A DNA stretch of 64,000 nucleotides from a virus. Below the pieces are notes generated by a model. It was not told the origin of the DNA. It was given only the letters and a program-made list of their open reading frames with translations, and did not search any database. The stretch lies in IMG/VR virus record IMGVR_UViG_3300010413_000022, positions 1 to 64,000 of that record; one strand, written 5' to 3'. Positions within the stretch are counted from its first letter, which is position 1, and each line of letters starts with the position of its first letter. Below are positions 49,029 to 57,046 of this stretch, piece after piece. The position numbers and the translations under genes were made by a program.

Positions 49029-50534
49029 TTAAACATTACTTAAGTCAACGCCTGATTCATCAGCTATCTCATTTCTACAATCCTCAATGTTTATACCTGT
49101 CTCCATTGCCAGCTTTTGTATAAACACATTCTCCACTGAATCAGCATAAACATACATTGGACTAAGGTTCATAAGGCTGGCAATAGCAAAGGACTTCTCC
49201 AAGTTTTCCTCTATCAAGCCTATATTGTCGAAAAATGCTTTTTCATAAGCTTGGTAGTTATTTCCTTCTATAGAGATGTCCTTGCTAACCGCCTTAAGGA
49301 ACTGGCCTCTCATTGGTAAGTCTAACTCTGTATATAATTGGTATATGGCTAAGAGGTGTATACCGGGTGTAAACAGGTTATCTTGCTGCACATAATTCTC
49401 ACTTATCCTGCTTACAACCAATTCAGAGAACCTCTTAATTGCCCCCTGTGCTTTTCGTTGCTGTTTGGCTGTGTTGTTTTCTTGGTTCGCTGTCTCGTTA
49501 GCCTTTTGTATAGCCTTAAGCTGGGCTTTTGAATATACCGGGTAATAATTACCAAGGTTGCCATATCCCTCAACAACAATAAGCATGGTCTCAACAACAA
49601 AGTTCTTTTTGTCAAGTTCCTCTTGTGGAACACGGCTGTATTGATATTCCGATGGGTATATTTCGCTGTGGTATTGGCAAGCTTCAACAACTTCCAGACC
49701 TTTCTCCTGCCATTCTGCAATATGCTTCTGTATGGTATACTCTGTTTTTTTGATAAAACAATCAGGTTTACTGCAAAGGCTGGCTAATGAAATATCACTG
49801 AACAGCGTAGTGTTTACGGTGCTATTGAATTTACATTTGGTACATGCTCCTGCATCCTTATAAAGCTTTGCATCTTTTGGGTCAAACTTTGCCCCGGCAA
49901 GCTCATAAGTCTGGTTTTTGATGAAGTAGTCATAAAAGTTTTTTGCTGGAAGAAACTGCACCACACCAACACCGTCAATATAGGTAAGCTCATCTAAAGC
50001 TTTTTCCTGTAGCTCCTCAGTCATTAAGACCAAATACCTAGATTGTGCTAAGTTCAGGTTATCATCATAAAGCAGCTTCTTAGCCCGGTCAGTAAGTTTA
50101 ATTAAGTTTAGCCGGGTAATTACATACTTTATTGACTTACCTATTTGCTGGGCAATATTCTCAGGTTCATAACCAAGGGCAATAAGACCCATAAAAGCAT
50201 CAAGCTCCTCGATGGGGTTCATGTCCTTACGCTGGCAGTTTTCTACAAGCTGTATTTCTTTTAGCCTGTTAGGTTCACCCTCAGCAATTATGGCAGGTAT
50301 ATCAACCCATCCAGCCATTTTGCAAGCTTTAAACCGCCTCTCACCTGCAATTAGAACATACTTGCCGTCCTGTTCAGCTCTGGCTACTGTTATAGGGTTA
50401 ATAAGTCCAACCCTCTTAACCGAATCACTAAGTTCCTGTAGTTCTACAGGGTCAAACTTTTTCCGGGCGTTGTTATCAGTAAGTATCAAGCCCATGTTAA
50501 TTAATTGGAATTCGTTATATGTTAAGTTTCCCAT
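49029..50534 (-). CDS. ParB/Spo0J-family protein
   Basis: 501 residues. The N-terminal domain has ITVARAEQDGKYVLIAGERR (GERRF at 64-68, the CTP/nuclease-site motif) and LVENCQRKDMNPIEELDA. The helix-turn-helix section (ENIAQQIGKSIKYVITRLNL) would bind a parS-like site. The middle has a Cys-rich insertion (CTKCKFN ... LCSKPDC) that typical chromosomal ParB proteins lack. No ParA gene is present in the window. Could act in partition or as a DNA-loading regulator. Confidence 0.75.
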   Translation of the reverse strand: MGNLTYNEFQLINMGLILTDNNARKKFDPVELQELSDSVKRVGLINPITVARAEQDGKYVLIAGERRFKACKMAGWVDIPAIIAEGEPNRLKEIQLVENCQRKDMNPIEELDAFMGLIALGYEPENIAQQIGKSIKYVITRLNLIKLTDRAKKLLYDDNLNLAQSRYLVLMTEELQEKALDELTYIDGVGVVQFLPAKNFYDYFIKNQTYELAGAKFDPKDAKLYKDAGACTKCKFNSTVNTTLFSDISLASLCSKPDCFIKKTEYTIQKHIAEWQEKGLEVVEACQYHSEIYPSEYQYSRVPQEELDKKNFVVETMLIVVEGYGNLGNYYPVYSKAQLKAIQKANETANQENNTAKQQRKAQGAIKRFSELVVSRISENYVQQDNLFTPGIHLLAIYQLYTELDLPMRGQFLKAVSKDISIEGNNYQAYEKAFFDNIGLIEENLEKSFAIASLMNLSPMYVYADSVENVFIQKLAMETGINIEDCRNEIADESGVDLSNV

Positions 50535-50537
50535 GCC

Positions 50538-51365
50538 TTAATCAATTAAACTGTTAATACCTGTTTCCTCATTATTATCATCAATGTACTTCTCCTTATC
50601 AGGTTTCTCGTACATCATATCAAGCAAGCGTTTTGCCCAAAGCTTTGTGTTCCGTGGAAAATCTTTATCAAGCATCCATTGTAAAAAATCAGGGTTTGTA
50701 TCAACAGCATTGCCCCGGTCGGTTCCGAAATTAAAATAGTAAACACCATCCTCTTTATAGAACTTACGGGCGTAGTCTACCAATGTACTTCCTTCGGTTG
50801 TGTATTTGATAATCTCATCTACACTGCTACCAATGGTTGGAAAACCTTTCATAAGCTCACTAAGAACAATTCTCGTGTCTCTAACATCAGCGTTGGCATC
50901 GTGTGAATCCTCCGGACGGGTCTCATCGGTTAACAGCTCATACATATTTGTTAAGCTTCTCGAAAACACTTTGCCTACAGTTATGAAAACGTCAAGTATT
51001 TTCTTAACACTAAGGTCGATTTCTACACCGTTCCTTAATAGCTCGTTTTCCAGTACTGGAACATCAAACTGAGTAATGTTGTACCCGGCAAGGTCAGCAT
51101 CACCTATCATTTCCATTATTCTGGGTATGTGTACAGATAACGGCTGTGCATTAACGTTTTTCAATAGCTCCTTGGTAATACCATTCACTTCACTGGCTGA
51201 CTTTTTAATTTCACAGCTTGGCATAACATAAACATTAAATATTACAGCCTCAATTGCTCCCGGTTCAATACGGTGCAAGCTCATTTGAACAATTTGGTCA
51301 TGGTCAACGTCCGTACCTGTAGTTTCAAGGTCGAAAAATACAATAGGCCTACTTAATTTCTGCAT
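50538..51365 (-). CDS. DnaQ-like 3'-5' exonuclease
   Basis: 275 residues. DEDD exonuclease motifs: FFDLETTGTD (D12, E14), LAGYNITQFDVPVLENELL (Exo II, N-x-x-x-F-D) and SHDANADVRDT (Exo III, H-D-A-x-x-D). Standalone proofreading or end-trimming nuclease. It overlaps the gene upstream by 17 nt and starts 3 nt from the ParB-family gene. Confidence 0.85.
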   Translation of the reverse strand: MQKLSRPIVFFDLETTGTDVDHDQIVQMSLHRIEPGAIEAVIFNVYVMPSCEIKKSASEVNGITKELLKNVNAQPLSVHIPRIMEMIGDADLAGYNITQFDVPVLENELLRNGVEIDLSVKKILDVFITVGKVFSRSLTNMYELLTDETRPEDSHDANADVRDTRIVLSELMKGFPTIGSSVDEIIKYTTEGSTLVDYARKFYKEDGVYYFNFGTDRGNAVDTNPDFLQWMLDKDFPRNTKLWAKRLLDMMYEKPDKEKYIDDNNEETGINSLID

Positions 51366-51726
51366 TTTCTTCTAGTTTTAAATTAATAAACTCATTTTCT
51401 AAGTGCTTGTAGGCTTTATTAATGCCTTTTTCAAGCACTACCAAAGCCGCATCTATGGACTGCCTAATCATATCTACGGCTGGCTTTAAATTTTCTGATA
51501 CGCTTGTATCATTTAATCCCCCTGTAATTGGAAGTTGGTAATTAATAACGTCCGATGAACCTCCATCACTTAAGGTAATAAAACTTATTCCCCGGCTTTT
51601 GGGGTCTTGGTTATTGATTCTTTCAAGAAACTTTTTGTGTTTCTCAATGTTTTCAATCATTTTGGCTAATCTAATGCCTTTGTTTAATGTTACAATGTCC
51701 ATTTTTGAATAGTATTTATTTGACAA
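51349..51726 (-). CDS. Hypothetical protein
   Basis: 125 residues, helical with a Gly/Ser loop (TLSDGGSSDVINYQLPITGG). Start preceded by a weak TTTTAACAGTTGTCAAAT element. Unknown. Confidence 0.5.
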   Translation of the reverse strand: MSNKYYSKMDIVTLNKGIRLAKMIENIEKHKKFLERINNQDPKSRGISFITLSDGGSSDVINYQLPITGGLNDTSVSENLKPAVDMIRQSIDAALVVLEKGINKAYKHLENEFINLKLEENAEIK

Positions 51727-51743
51727 CTGTTAAAATTTTAAGC

Positions 51744-51768
51744 AAAAAAAGGGAGGTCAGCTCCCTTT
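51744..51768 (-). terminator. Intrinsic terminator overlapping the end of the small HTH-like gene
   Basis: Minus strand AAAGGGAG / CTCCCTTT stem, 5-nt loop, seven T; the stop codon of the 51757 gene is inside the hairpin. Ends the lysis transcript. Confidence 0.85.
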
Positions 51769-51975
51769 AGGTGTAAAATTAATTGATTTATTGTTAATAA
51801 TAACAAGCTTCATTCCTTGCCACTCACAGTAATCAAGGTTATCAGTCTTTTCTAACTGGTAGTGGATTGTTTGCTTGGAGGTTTCAATACCTCTTTTCTT
51901 TAAAAAATCAAGGTATGACTTAACGGTCATTACATCGCTGAGTTTAATTTCGTCAGTCTTTTGCCTTTTACTCAT
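51757..51975 (-). CDS. Small putative DNA-binding protein
   Basis: 72 residues: SKRQKTDEIKLSDVM, SYLDFLKKRGIETSKQTIHY (helix-turn-helix-like, with S-K-Q-T in the recognition position) and a beta-hairpin end. Coupled to the spanin-like gene by ATGA. Regulatory role guessed from fold. Confidence 0.5.
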   Translation of the reverse strand: MSKRQKTDEIKLSDVMTVKSYLDFLKKRGIETSKQTIHYQLEKTDNLDYCEWQGMKLVIINNKSINFTPKGS

Positions 51976-52613
51976 CGCTTCTCGTTTATAATAAGCTTTT
52001 CACCATTGGTTACTTCACTTTTTGGATTCTTACTCTTTACGTCAATCTTCACTTGCCAAGGTTTAAGCCAACGCCAAAGGATAAATACCTGTTCACCTTT
52101 ATTGTTTGGTTCTCTTATCCAACTATCAATTACCATTACTGTATCAGTAATACTGTAATTAACCCTCATAGTATCATCCTGTGGCTTATAAACAATCCTC
52201 TGGTGTAAGTACCCGTCTGAATACTTAGCTACCTTCACGGGGCTTATTTCACCTAAAAAAACGGTGTCTTTTAACACAACTGTAAAGGTATCCTTGACAG
52301 TTGTTTCAATACTGGTAAAAGACCTTGCATTTTTAAGCTTAATACCAAGAGCTTCTATCTCTTGTTTTGCAAATACAAGTTTGTTCTCAGCATCAGTTCT
52401 TAGACTATCAGCCTTAAGGTATGCAGTTTCAACCTTTGAGACCTTGGTGTTTAACTGGTCAATGGTTCTAACGTTCTGGTTAAACTTGTCCTTGTATGTT
52501 TCAACAAGAGAATCATAAGCTCCCGGAGGTCTAAAACCTAAAAGCCCGGAGAACCATAGCCCGGTAAATACGGCAAGCATTATGATAATACCAATGAATA
52601 TTCCTTTTTTCAT
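51972..52613 (-). CDS. Membrane-anchored periplasmic protein, spanin-like
   Basis: 213 residues: N-terminal membrane helix (IFIGIIIMLAVFTGLWFSG), a coiled coil to about residue 95, then a beta-rich periplasmic domain. This plan, next to the amidase, is like i-spanin/Rz-type proteins of Bacteroidota phages. Assignment is by topology and context only. Confidence 0.55.
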   Translation of the reverse strand: MKKGIFIGIIIMLAVFTGLWFSGLLGFRPPGAYDSLVETYKDKFNQNVRTIDQLNTKVSKVETAYLKADSLRTDAENKLVFAKQEIEALGIKLKNARSFTSIETTVKDTFTVVLKDTVFLGEISPVKVAKYSDGYLHQRIVYKPQDDTMRVNYSITDTVMVIDSWIREPNNKGEQVFILWRWLKPWQVKIDVKSKNPKSEVTNGEKLIINEKR

Positions 52614-52735
52614 AAGCTCATCTTTGATATTACACGTTTAGTACTTTCTTTTTCCTTGGAATCTTTGCCGTCAAGCGTATCCTTGGCGTTTTCAACAACT
52701 TTTCCTAGTTTGTTGATGTCATCTTTTGGTTTCAT
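52610..52735 (-). CDS. 41-residue charged protein in the lysis unit
   Basis: ATG 52735 lies inside the 3' end of the amidase gene, and its TGA overlaps the next start (ATGA). Product MKPKDDINKLGKVVEN ... SKEKESTKRVISKMSL: hydrophilic, so not a holin. Below ordinary length cut-offs, but position and overlaps support it. Confidence 0.6.
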   Translation of the reverse strand: MKPKDDINKLGKVVENAKDTLDGKDSKEKESTKRVISKMSL

Positions 52736-53453
52736 ATCTAATAGGTTTTATTAGTGAATCAAATCCTAATTCAGTGGCAACAACCATAGTAGAAATAATG
52801 TAAGTATCTATAAGCTGTAAATTCCACTTTGGAGTTTGTAATTTCAGGTAATCGCTCTTAACATCCATAAATCCGTTCTCAATCAATATACCTGCATAAT
52901 TAGCAAGAACCGGGTGTTTGGTGTTTAAGTCATACCCGGTAATAACAGTGAAGTTTGCTTCCCTGTCAAGGTCTCTTACTTTCTCGTTTTTGGCAAGGCC
53001 ATAATCAAACCTAAACCGCTCATTTGGCATAAAGTTTTTAAACTCATTGCCTATCATGGTACATATTGGATCAGCATGTGTTTCTCCACGACTTGTAAAG
53101 AATGTAAATCCTCCCGGGCCACTCCACCAAGCAGGTGGATTTTTGAAAGCATCATTGTGCAGTGAAAGCACAATTAACAGGTCATAGTCCTGTGATAACT
53201 CATTGTAAACATTAACCCGGTTACGTAAACCCGGTTCGGTTTCCAAGGTTAAAAATGGACTTGATAAATCCCATAGGTTACTTTTGGTATTTTTAAGCCC
53301 GTCAAAAATTTGTTCTATGGTTTCACGAGACCAACGGTATTCTTTATGCTTTCCGTCAGGGCTTGCTTTACCAGAAACATTCTTGCCGTGTGCTGGGTCA
53401 AAAGCTATTCCTAATGATTTTGGTTTAAATCCTATTTCTTTAATTAAATCCAT
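52719..53453 (-). CDS. Endolysin: N-acetylmuramoyl-L-alanine amidase
   Basis: 244 residues. Amidase_3 zinc site: FDPAHG (H22), E38, LSLHNDAF (H99) and the catalytic Glu in LIENGFM (E192). Cleaves the amide between MurNAc and L-Ala. No signal peptide, so export depends on a holin, which I could not identify. The promoter at 53458-53489 leaves only 4 nt between the -7 box and the ATG. Confidence 0.85.
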   Translation of the reverse strand: MDLIKEIGFKPKSLGIAFDPAHGKNVSGKASPDGKHKEYRWSRETIEQIFDGLKNTKSNLWDLSSPFLTLETEPGLRNRVNVYNELSQDYDLLIVLSLHNDAFKNPPAWWSGPGGFTFFTSRGETHADPICTMIGNEFKNFMPNERFRFDYGLAKNEKVRDLDREANFTVITGYDLNTKHPVLANYAGILIENGFMDVKSDYLKLQTPKWNLQLIDTYIISTMVVATELGFDSLIKPIRYETKR

Positions 53454-53457
53454 AACA

Positions 53458-53489
53458 CAAATATAGTTTTATTTTTACTACGGTCAAAA
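53458..53489 (-). promoter_or_regulatory. Promoter (family A) for the endolysin, probably leaderless
   Basis: Minus strand TTTTGACCGTAGTAAAAATA then TATATTTG-TGTT-ATG. The -33 and -7 boxes are 19 nt apart. The start codon is 4 nt after the -7 box, so transcription should begin at or beside the ATG. Confidence 0.75.
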
Positions 53490-53500
53490 TTAATTATGTT

Positions 53501-54016
53501 TTATTTTGGTATCCATGCGTTTGAATACTTATGGTTCTCTGTATCCAGCTTTTTAAATACATTCTGCTTAAGTAACAAATCAACTTCCTGAGTGTTTGCT
53601 CCAATAGCCTCAGCAACTTGTTCCTTACTGTAACTGAATTCATGTATAACCTTAGACACTAGCTCGTGCATCTTTATAGCTACATGAGAACCTTTAGCCC
53701 GGTTTATACGAACGGTTAACAGCATACGTTCAGGCACGGTTAAATCAAACCTGATAATTGGGTTATATCCTTGGTACTTCTCTACAATATCAGTGTCATT
53801 TTTCGATAGCCAATTTCTATGAAAACCGTCAATAATATCAAGTTCCTTGGAAACCAGTATTGGTTGAATCCAGCCAGTGGTCAGCAATGAATATTTAAGT
53901 AGGTTCATTTCTGCATTGAATACAACATTAGGGTTATAATCATTAGCTTTCAATTCTGCGGCTTTAACCCATTCAATCTGACTTATAGGCTCTTTAGTAA
54001 ATTTAATATCTTGCAT
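53501..54016 (-). CDS. ParB-like (ParB/Srx superfamily) protein, last gene of the modification-type operon
   Basis: 171 residues. IEWVKAAELKANDYNPN, GWIQPILVS and IIDGFHRNWL are the ParB-N/IbrB-like motifs (D-G-F-H-R in place of G-E-R-R). A C-terminal helix-turn-helix-like part follows (SKEQVAEAIGANTQEVDLLL). Partner proteins of PAPS-reductase-like enzymes commonly have this fold. Overlaps the HNH gene by 14 nt. Confidence 0.75.
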   Translation of the reverse strand: MQDIKFTKEPISQIEWVKAAELKANDYNPNVVFNAEMNLLKYSLLTTGWIQPILVSKELDIIDGFHRNWLSKNDTDIVEKYQGYNPIIRFDLTVPERMLLTVRINRAKGSHVAIKMHELVSKVIHEFSYSKEQVAEAIGANTQEVDLLLKQNVFKKLDTENHKYSNAWIPK

Positions 54017-54509
54017 AAATTCCTTTCCTGTTTTTTATTTTATAAATAGTACTTCTATTTACTCCGAATTTATAAGCTATATCAGAAATTGGAGTATTAG
54101 AATTGATGTGTTTTATAACATCTAATACCTGTTGGTTTGTAAATATTTTCTTTCTAACTGCGTTACGCTTACGCAGTGCAGTCAACCTAACACTCTTGGG
54201 TTTATCTTGCTCATTCTCTGATTTTGTTCCTAGGACTATATTAGCTTTTGATATATTCATTACATTAGCATCCAAATGTCTTACTTGTAGTTTTTTATCA
54301 AAAACTTTATCTCCGTAAAAACAAAATGCTGCAAACCTATGAACTCTAACAGTAATAAACTTATCTCCATTTCTAAATGATACAGTAGGATAAAACTGCC
54401 CTTTAGATATATGGAATTTACGCTCTTTACCAAGTTTATTTATAAGCTTACCATCTAAAGTAACCCTATAGCCTTTATTGTAAATTATTTCTAGTTTACT
54501 TAATTCCAT
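54003..54509 (-). CDS. HNH homing-type endonuclease
   Basis: 168 residues from ATG 54509 (an in-frame TTG is two codons upstream). NUMOD4-like start, then VRVHRFAAFCFYG and LQVRHLDANVMNISKANIVLGT, the HNH core of phage homing enzymes (H ... N ... H/N). A C-terminal helix-turn-helix (VLDVIKHINSNTPISDIAYK then FGVNRSTIYKIK) acts as DNA recognition. Likely a selfish insertion in the operon, since it sits between two functionally different genes with overlaps only. Confidence 0.75.
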   Translation of the reverse strand: MELSKLEIIYNKGYRVTLDGKLINKLGKERKFHISKGQFYPTVSFRNGDKFITVRVHRFAAFCFYGDKVFDKKLQVRHLDANVMNISKANIVLGTKSENEQDKPKSVRLTALRKRNAVRKKIFTNQQVLDVIKHINSNTPISDIAYKFGVNRSTIYKIKNRKGIYARY

Positions 54510-54900
54510 GGTCAACTCTTAGTATGTTAAAATCATGCTTAAACACAGGTGGATATTGTTTTCCACTGTTTATTTCAACCCAATATTTCCTACATGCTTC
54601 TGGTGCTCTATGTATTGAATGCAAAACCATATGACACCTCCAACACATTTCCCAGAGAACTTCATTCATAGCATCTTTATGCTCATCGGTAACCGGGTAT
54701 CCTTGCTCATAATGGTTGCCAAGTATGGTAAGAGTAACATCATAATCCTCATTGTGCAGCATTATAATTCCTTTGTCCTGAGAACAGCGTTCACAAACCT
54801 TGGTTTGCTTACCAGTTATAATACCATCTTTTATAGCTTTCATTGTCCAAGCGTAAGACTGGCTACGCTGCTTTCCTGTCCATTTTTTATATTGCTTCAC
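54496..54900 (-). CDS. HNH-like zinc protein
   Basis: 134 residues from GTG 54900; no ATG is available there. Two zinc knuckles: KVCERCSQDKGIIMLHNEDY and MCWRCHMVLHSIHR. The arrangement is seen in small phage HNH-fold nucleases. Overlaps the GNAT gene by 14 nt. Nuclease activity is not certain. Confidence 0.65.
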   Translation of the reverse strand: MKQYKKWTGKQRSQSYAWTMKAIKDGIITGKQTKVCERCSQDKGIIMLHNEDYDVTLTILGNHYEQGYPVTDEHKDAMNEVLWEMCWRCHMVLHSIHRAPEACRKYWVEINSGKQYPPVFKHDFNILRVDHGIK

Positions 54901-55267
54901 GGGTTACGAATGTTATGTTGTTTTTAATTGATTTTTTGATAAAGCCTCTACGCACATAAGTTCCTAAAGACATAGGGGTACAAAAAGCTGTCATTCTAAC
55001 ATCTCCAAATTTATCTTTGATAATCTTAAGCCTTTTCACAAACAACTGGTCGTATACGCCTCTATTCCGGCAATCTTCAACTACAAAATCAGTTTTAAGC
55101 CTTATTGAGTCTCTTAAAACCTTATAGCCTACAAAGCCTGTTATTTTAGTGTTCTCATAGGCTGCAATATATATAGTACCGTCATTCTTTTTGAATGCAA
55201 CCCTAGATTTGTTCAGCTCAGGAACAAATTTATATAATTGACTTTCCTCTATAAAATCCATTTTCAT
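54887..55267 (-). CDS. GNAT-fold acetyltransferase, Mom-like candidate
   Basis: 126 residues. TDFVVEDCRNRGVYDQLFVK is the GNAT acetyl-CoA loop, preceded by two strands and followed by FGDVRMTAFCTPMSLGTYVR and RRGFIKKS, the acceptor half. Phage Mu Mom, which adds an acetamido group to adenine in DNA, belongs to this fold. Membership in an operon with ParB-like and PP-loop enzymes suggests a nucleic-acid substrate, an inference. Overlaps the PAPS-reductase-like gene by 38 nt. Confidence 0.65.
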   Translation of the reverse strand: MKMDFIEESQLYKFVPELNKSRVAFKKNDGTIYIAAYENTKITGFVGYKVLRDSIRLKTDFVVEDCRNRGVYDQLFVKRLKIIKDKFGDVRMTAFCTPMSLGTYVRRGFIKKSIKNNITFVTREAI

Positions 55268-56345
55268 AATCTAAATCTTCTTTGGTTGGTGTAACTCTTG
55301 GAGGTATCATGTGCCTACTGCCTTTAACAACCGTTTTAAAAACGTACAGTAAAGGGTAACCACCAAAGTTTTTTGTACCTCTTTTATTGTCTCTTATAGC
55401 CTTGGCATTTTTTACAAACTTCAAAATCTTATCACGTTCTACCTGTGATGGGTAGCTGTCAATTATGTATTTGTAAATACCGTTCCAAGTTGGTTGATAG
55501 TTCTCAATAGCACTGTACATGTCATAATCGTTATGGTAACGCTCCTGCAAGGTAAGCTCAGGAAACATGTTAACAAGCTGTTGATAAAGTGTAGGGTACA
55601 TACCTCTAAGCTTATGGAATTGCCGGGCTGCCTCCGGGTGTATTGCAGAGGCAACTCTTAAAGGTTTCCCGGCAAACATTTGTATGTTATAAGTGTCGCA
55701 ATAGTCAATTCTCTCATCATAGAGATACTTAAAAATATCATCCTCAGTCCAGTCATATATTGGTTTGCAAACTCTAACATTCTGCAGACTGCTTTTTGCA
55801 ATATAACACTGGTCTCCTTTGTGCTTATTATTGACTATTGACCTAAGCCGGGTAAGGCTTTCATCAGCCCTGACACCTATTACAATTGCAATACGGTTAG
55901 TTTTGTTTTGGAATATAAACTTTTCAAAGGTAGTTTCATCATGTACAATGTCTGATTCATCCTGTATAGCAAACTCAGGTATGGGTCTAATATGCTTGCG
56001 CTTCTTATCCCACTGTATTATACTCTTTGTTTCTCCAAGTATGTATATCTGGCTATATTGCTGTAGAACATAATACCTAAAATTAAACCTTCCGGAGTTC
56101 ATTTTTTTCTCAACAAACTCAATTATATCATCAGATATAAACTCCTCATCACGAAAAAACACATTGAGCTTTGATTTTATGCCTCGCTCTTTGTAAATCT
56201 TATCAAACATTTCAAGTGTAACAAGACTGTCTTTACCTCCTGAGAATGCAATCCAGATTTCATCAAAATTATTGATTATGTTGTTTATCCTGTCTCTTGC
56301 TGCACTTAATACATCAAGATTTAGTTCCTGTTTTACTTTTGTCAT
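55230..56345 (-). CDS. PAPS-reductase-like PP-loop protein (IbrA/DndC-like)
   Basis: 371 residues. PP-loop motif IWIAFSGGKDSLVTLEMFD (32-50) binds and splits ATP. VRVCKPIYDWTEDDIFKYLY is the conserved second block with a Cys in front, as in PAPS reductases and DndC-type sulfur-transfer proteins. A long C-terminal DUF3440-like extension includes RGTKNFGGYPLLYVFKT. IbrA-type proteins are encoded beside ParB-like IbrB partners. Role in sulfur or adenylate transfer to DNA or RNA is inferred. Overlaps both neighbours (32 and 38 nt). Confidence 0.8.
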   Translation of the reverse strand: MTKVKQELNLDVLSAARDRINNIINNFDEIWIAFSGGKDSLVTLEMFDKIYKERGIKSKLNVFFRDEEFISDDIIEFVEKKMNSGRFNFRYYVLQQYSQIYILGETKSIIQWDKKRKHIRPIPEFAIQDESDIVHDETTFEKFIFQNKTNRIAIVIGVRADESLTRLRSIVNNKHKGDQCYIAKSSLQNVRVCKPIYDWTEDDIFKYLYDERIDYCDTYNIQMFAGKPLRVASAIHPEAARQFHKLRGMYPTLYQQLVNMFPELTLQERYHNDYDMYSAIENYQPTWNGIYKYIIDSYPSQVERDKILKFVKNAKAIRDNKRGTKNFGGYPLLYVFKTVVKGSRHMIPPRVTPTKEDLDYENGFYRGKSII

Positions 56346-56955
56346 CTACCTTCATTAATAAGCGTTTCAACGTCTCAGCAATTGTTTCACCTTTCTTCTT
56401 TGATTTGTCAATTATTTCAGTAACGAAAACATAATCATCTTTGTTAGGAAACAACACTTCTAACGTAAAGAACCGGGTTGTTTTAGTTTTACCGCTTGTG
56501 CTGGCATCATCAGAATCATCATTAGGGTTAGATTTTCCCTGTTCAAAATCAAGGTAGTCAAAACCTGAATCTACAAGTATGTCCTTGTTCCAGTTATCAG
56601 AGTTTAACATTTCCCAATCCCATTCACCACCTAGTTTATTAGCAGTAATATTAGCTTTATCCCTTTGCTTTTCATTCCACTTTACAGCCCGGTAAGACAT
56701 GGTTGTTCCATCTTTTAATTCAAAATAACCAAGCTTAACCGTACCCTGAGCATCAGGTTCATCAAACTCTTTAGTAATTACCGGGTCTACACCTTCGAGA
56801 CCAAGAGCTTTAACTCTCTGGTTTCCAGTTATTATTTCATCAGTTTCCAAATCGTGGGTAATACCACTTAAATCTCCCAGCTCAATAATATTCTTCTTAA
56901 GCCTGTCAAGTTCAAACTTGGAGATTTTCCTGGGGTTCTTAAAAAATTCTTTCAT
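56314..56955 (-). CDS. ParB-like (IbrB-type) protein, first gene of the modification-type operon
   Basis: 213 residues. Starts KNPRKISKFELDRLKKNIIE with TDEIITGNQRVKALGLEG, the ParB-N/Srx signature, then a central YFELKDGTTMSYRAVKWN and WDWEMLNSD segment. The C-terminal half contains an acidic Asp/Ser linker and TRFFTLEVLFP. Similar proteins accompany PAPS-reductase-like enzymes in phages. It is preceded by a 6-codon mini-ORF (56952-56972). Confidence 0.75.
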   Translation of the reverse strand: MKEFFKNPRKISKFELDRLKKNIIELGDLSGITHDLETDEIITGNQRVKALGLEGVDPVITKEFDEPDAQGTVKLGYFELKDGTTMSYRAVKWNEKQRDKANITANKLGGEWDWEMLNSDNWNKDILVDSGFDYLDFEQGKSNPNDDSDDASTSGKTKTTRFFTLEVLFPNKDDYVFVTEIIDKSKKKGETIAETLKRLLMKVDDKSKTGTKS

Positions 56956-56972
56956 GCTGTTTTATTTTCCAT
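56952..56972 (-). other. Six-codon leader mini-ORF
   Basis: ATG 56972 reads MENKTA-stop and the TGA overlaps the next gene's ATG. The upstream AACAGCAACAAC is the recurrent leader of this window. May act as a translational coupler or attenuator for the operon; could also be chance. Confidence 0.4.
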
Positions 56973-57003
56973 GTTGTTGCTGTTTTTTTACAACTGTAAA
57001 GAT

Positions 57004-57035
57004 AATAAAATATAGCCAGCGTTAAAACTGGCTAT
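57004..57035 (-). terminator. Intrinsic terminator upstream of the ParB/PAPS-reductase/GNAT operon
   Basis: Minus strand ATAGCCAG / CTGGCTAT stem, 8-nt loop, then ATTTTATT. Separates the replication transcript from the next operon. A TATCTTTA string lies just downstream (56996-57003) and may be a -7 box. Confidence 0.75.
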
Positions 57036-57046
57036 ACGAAATAAGT

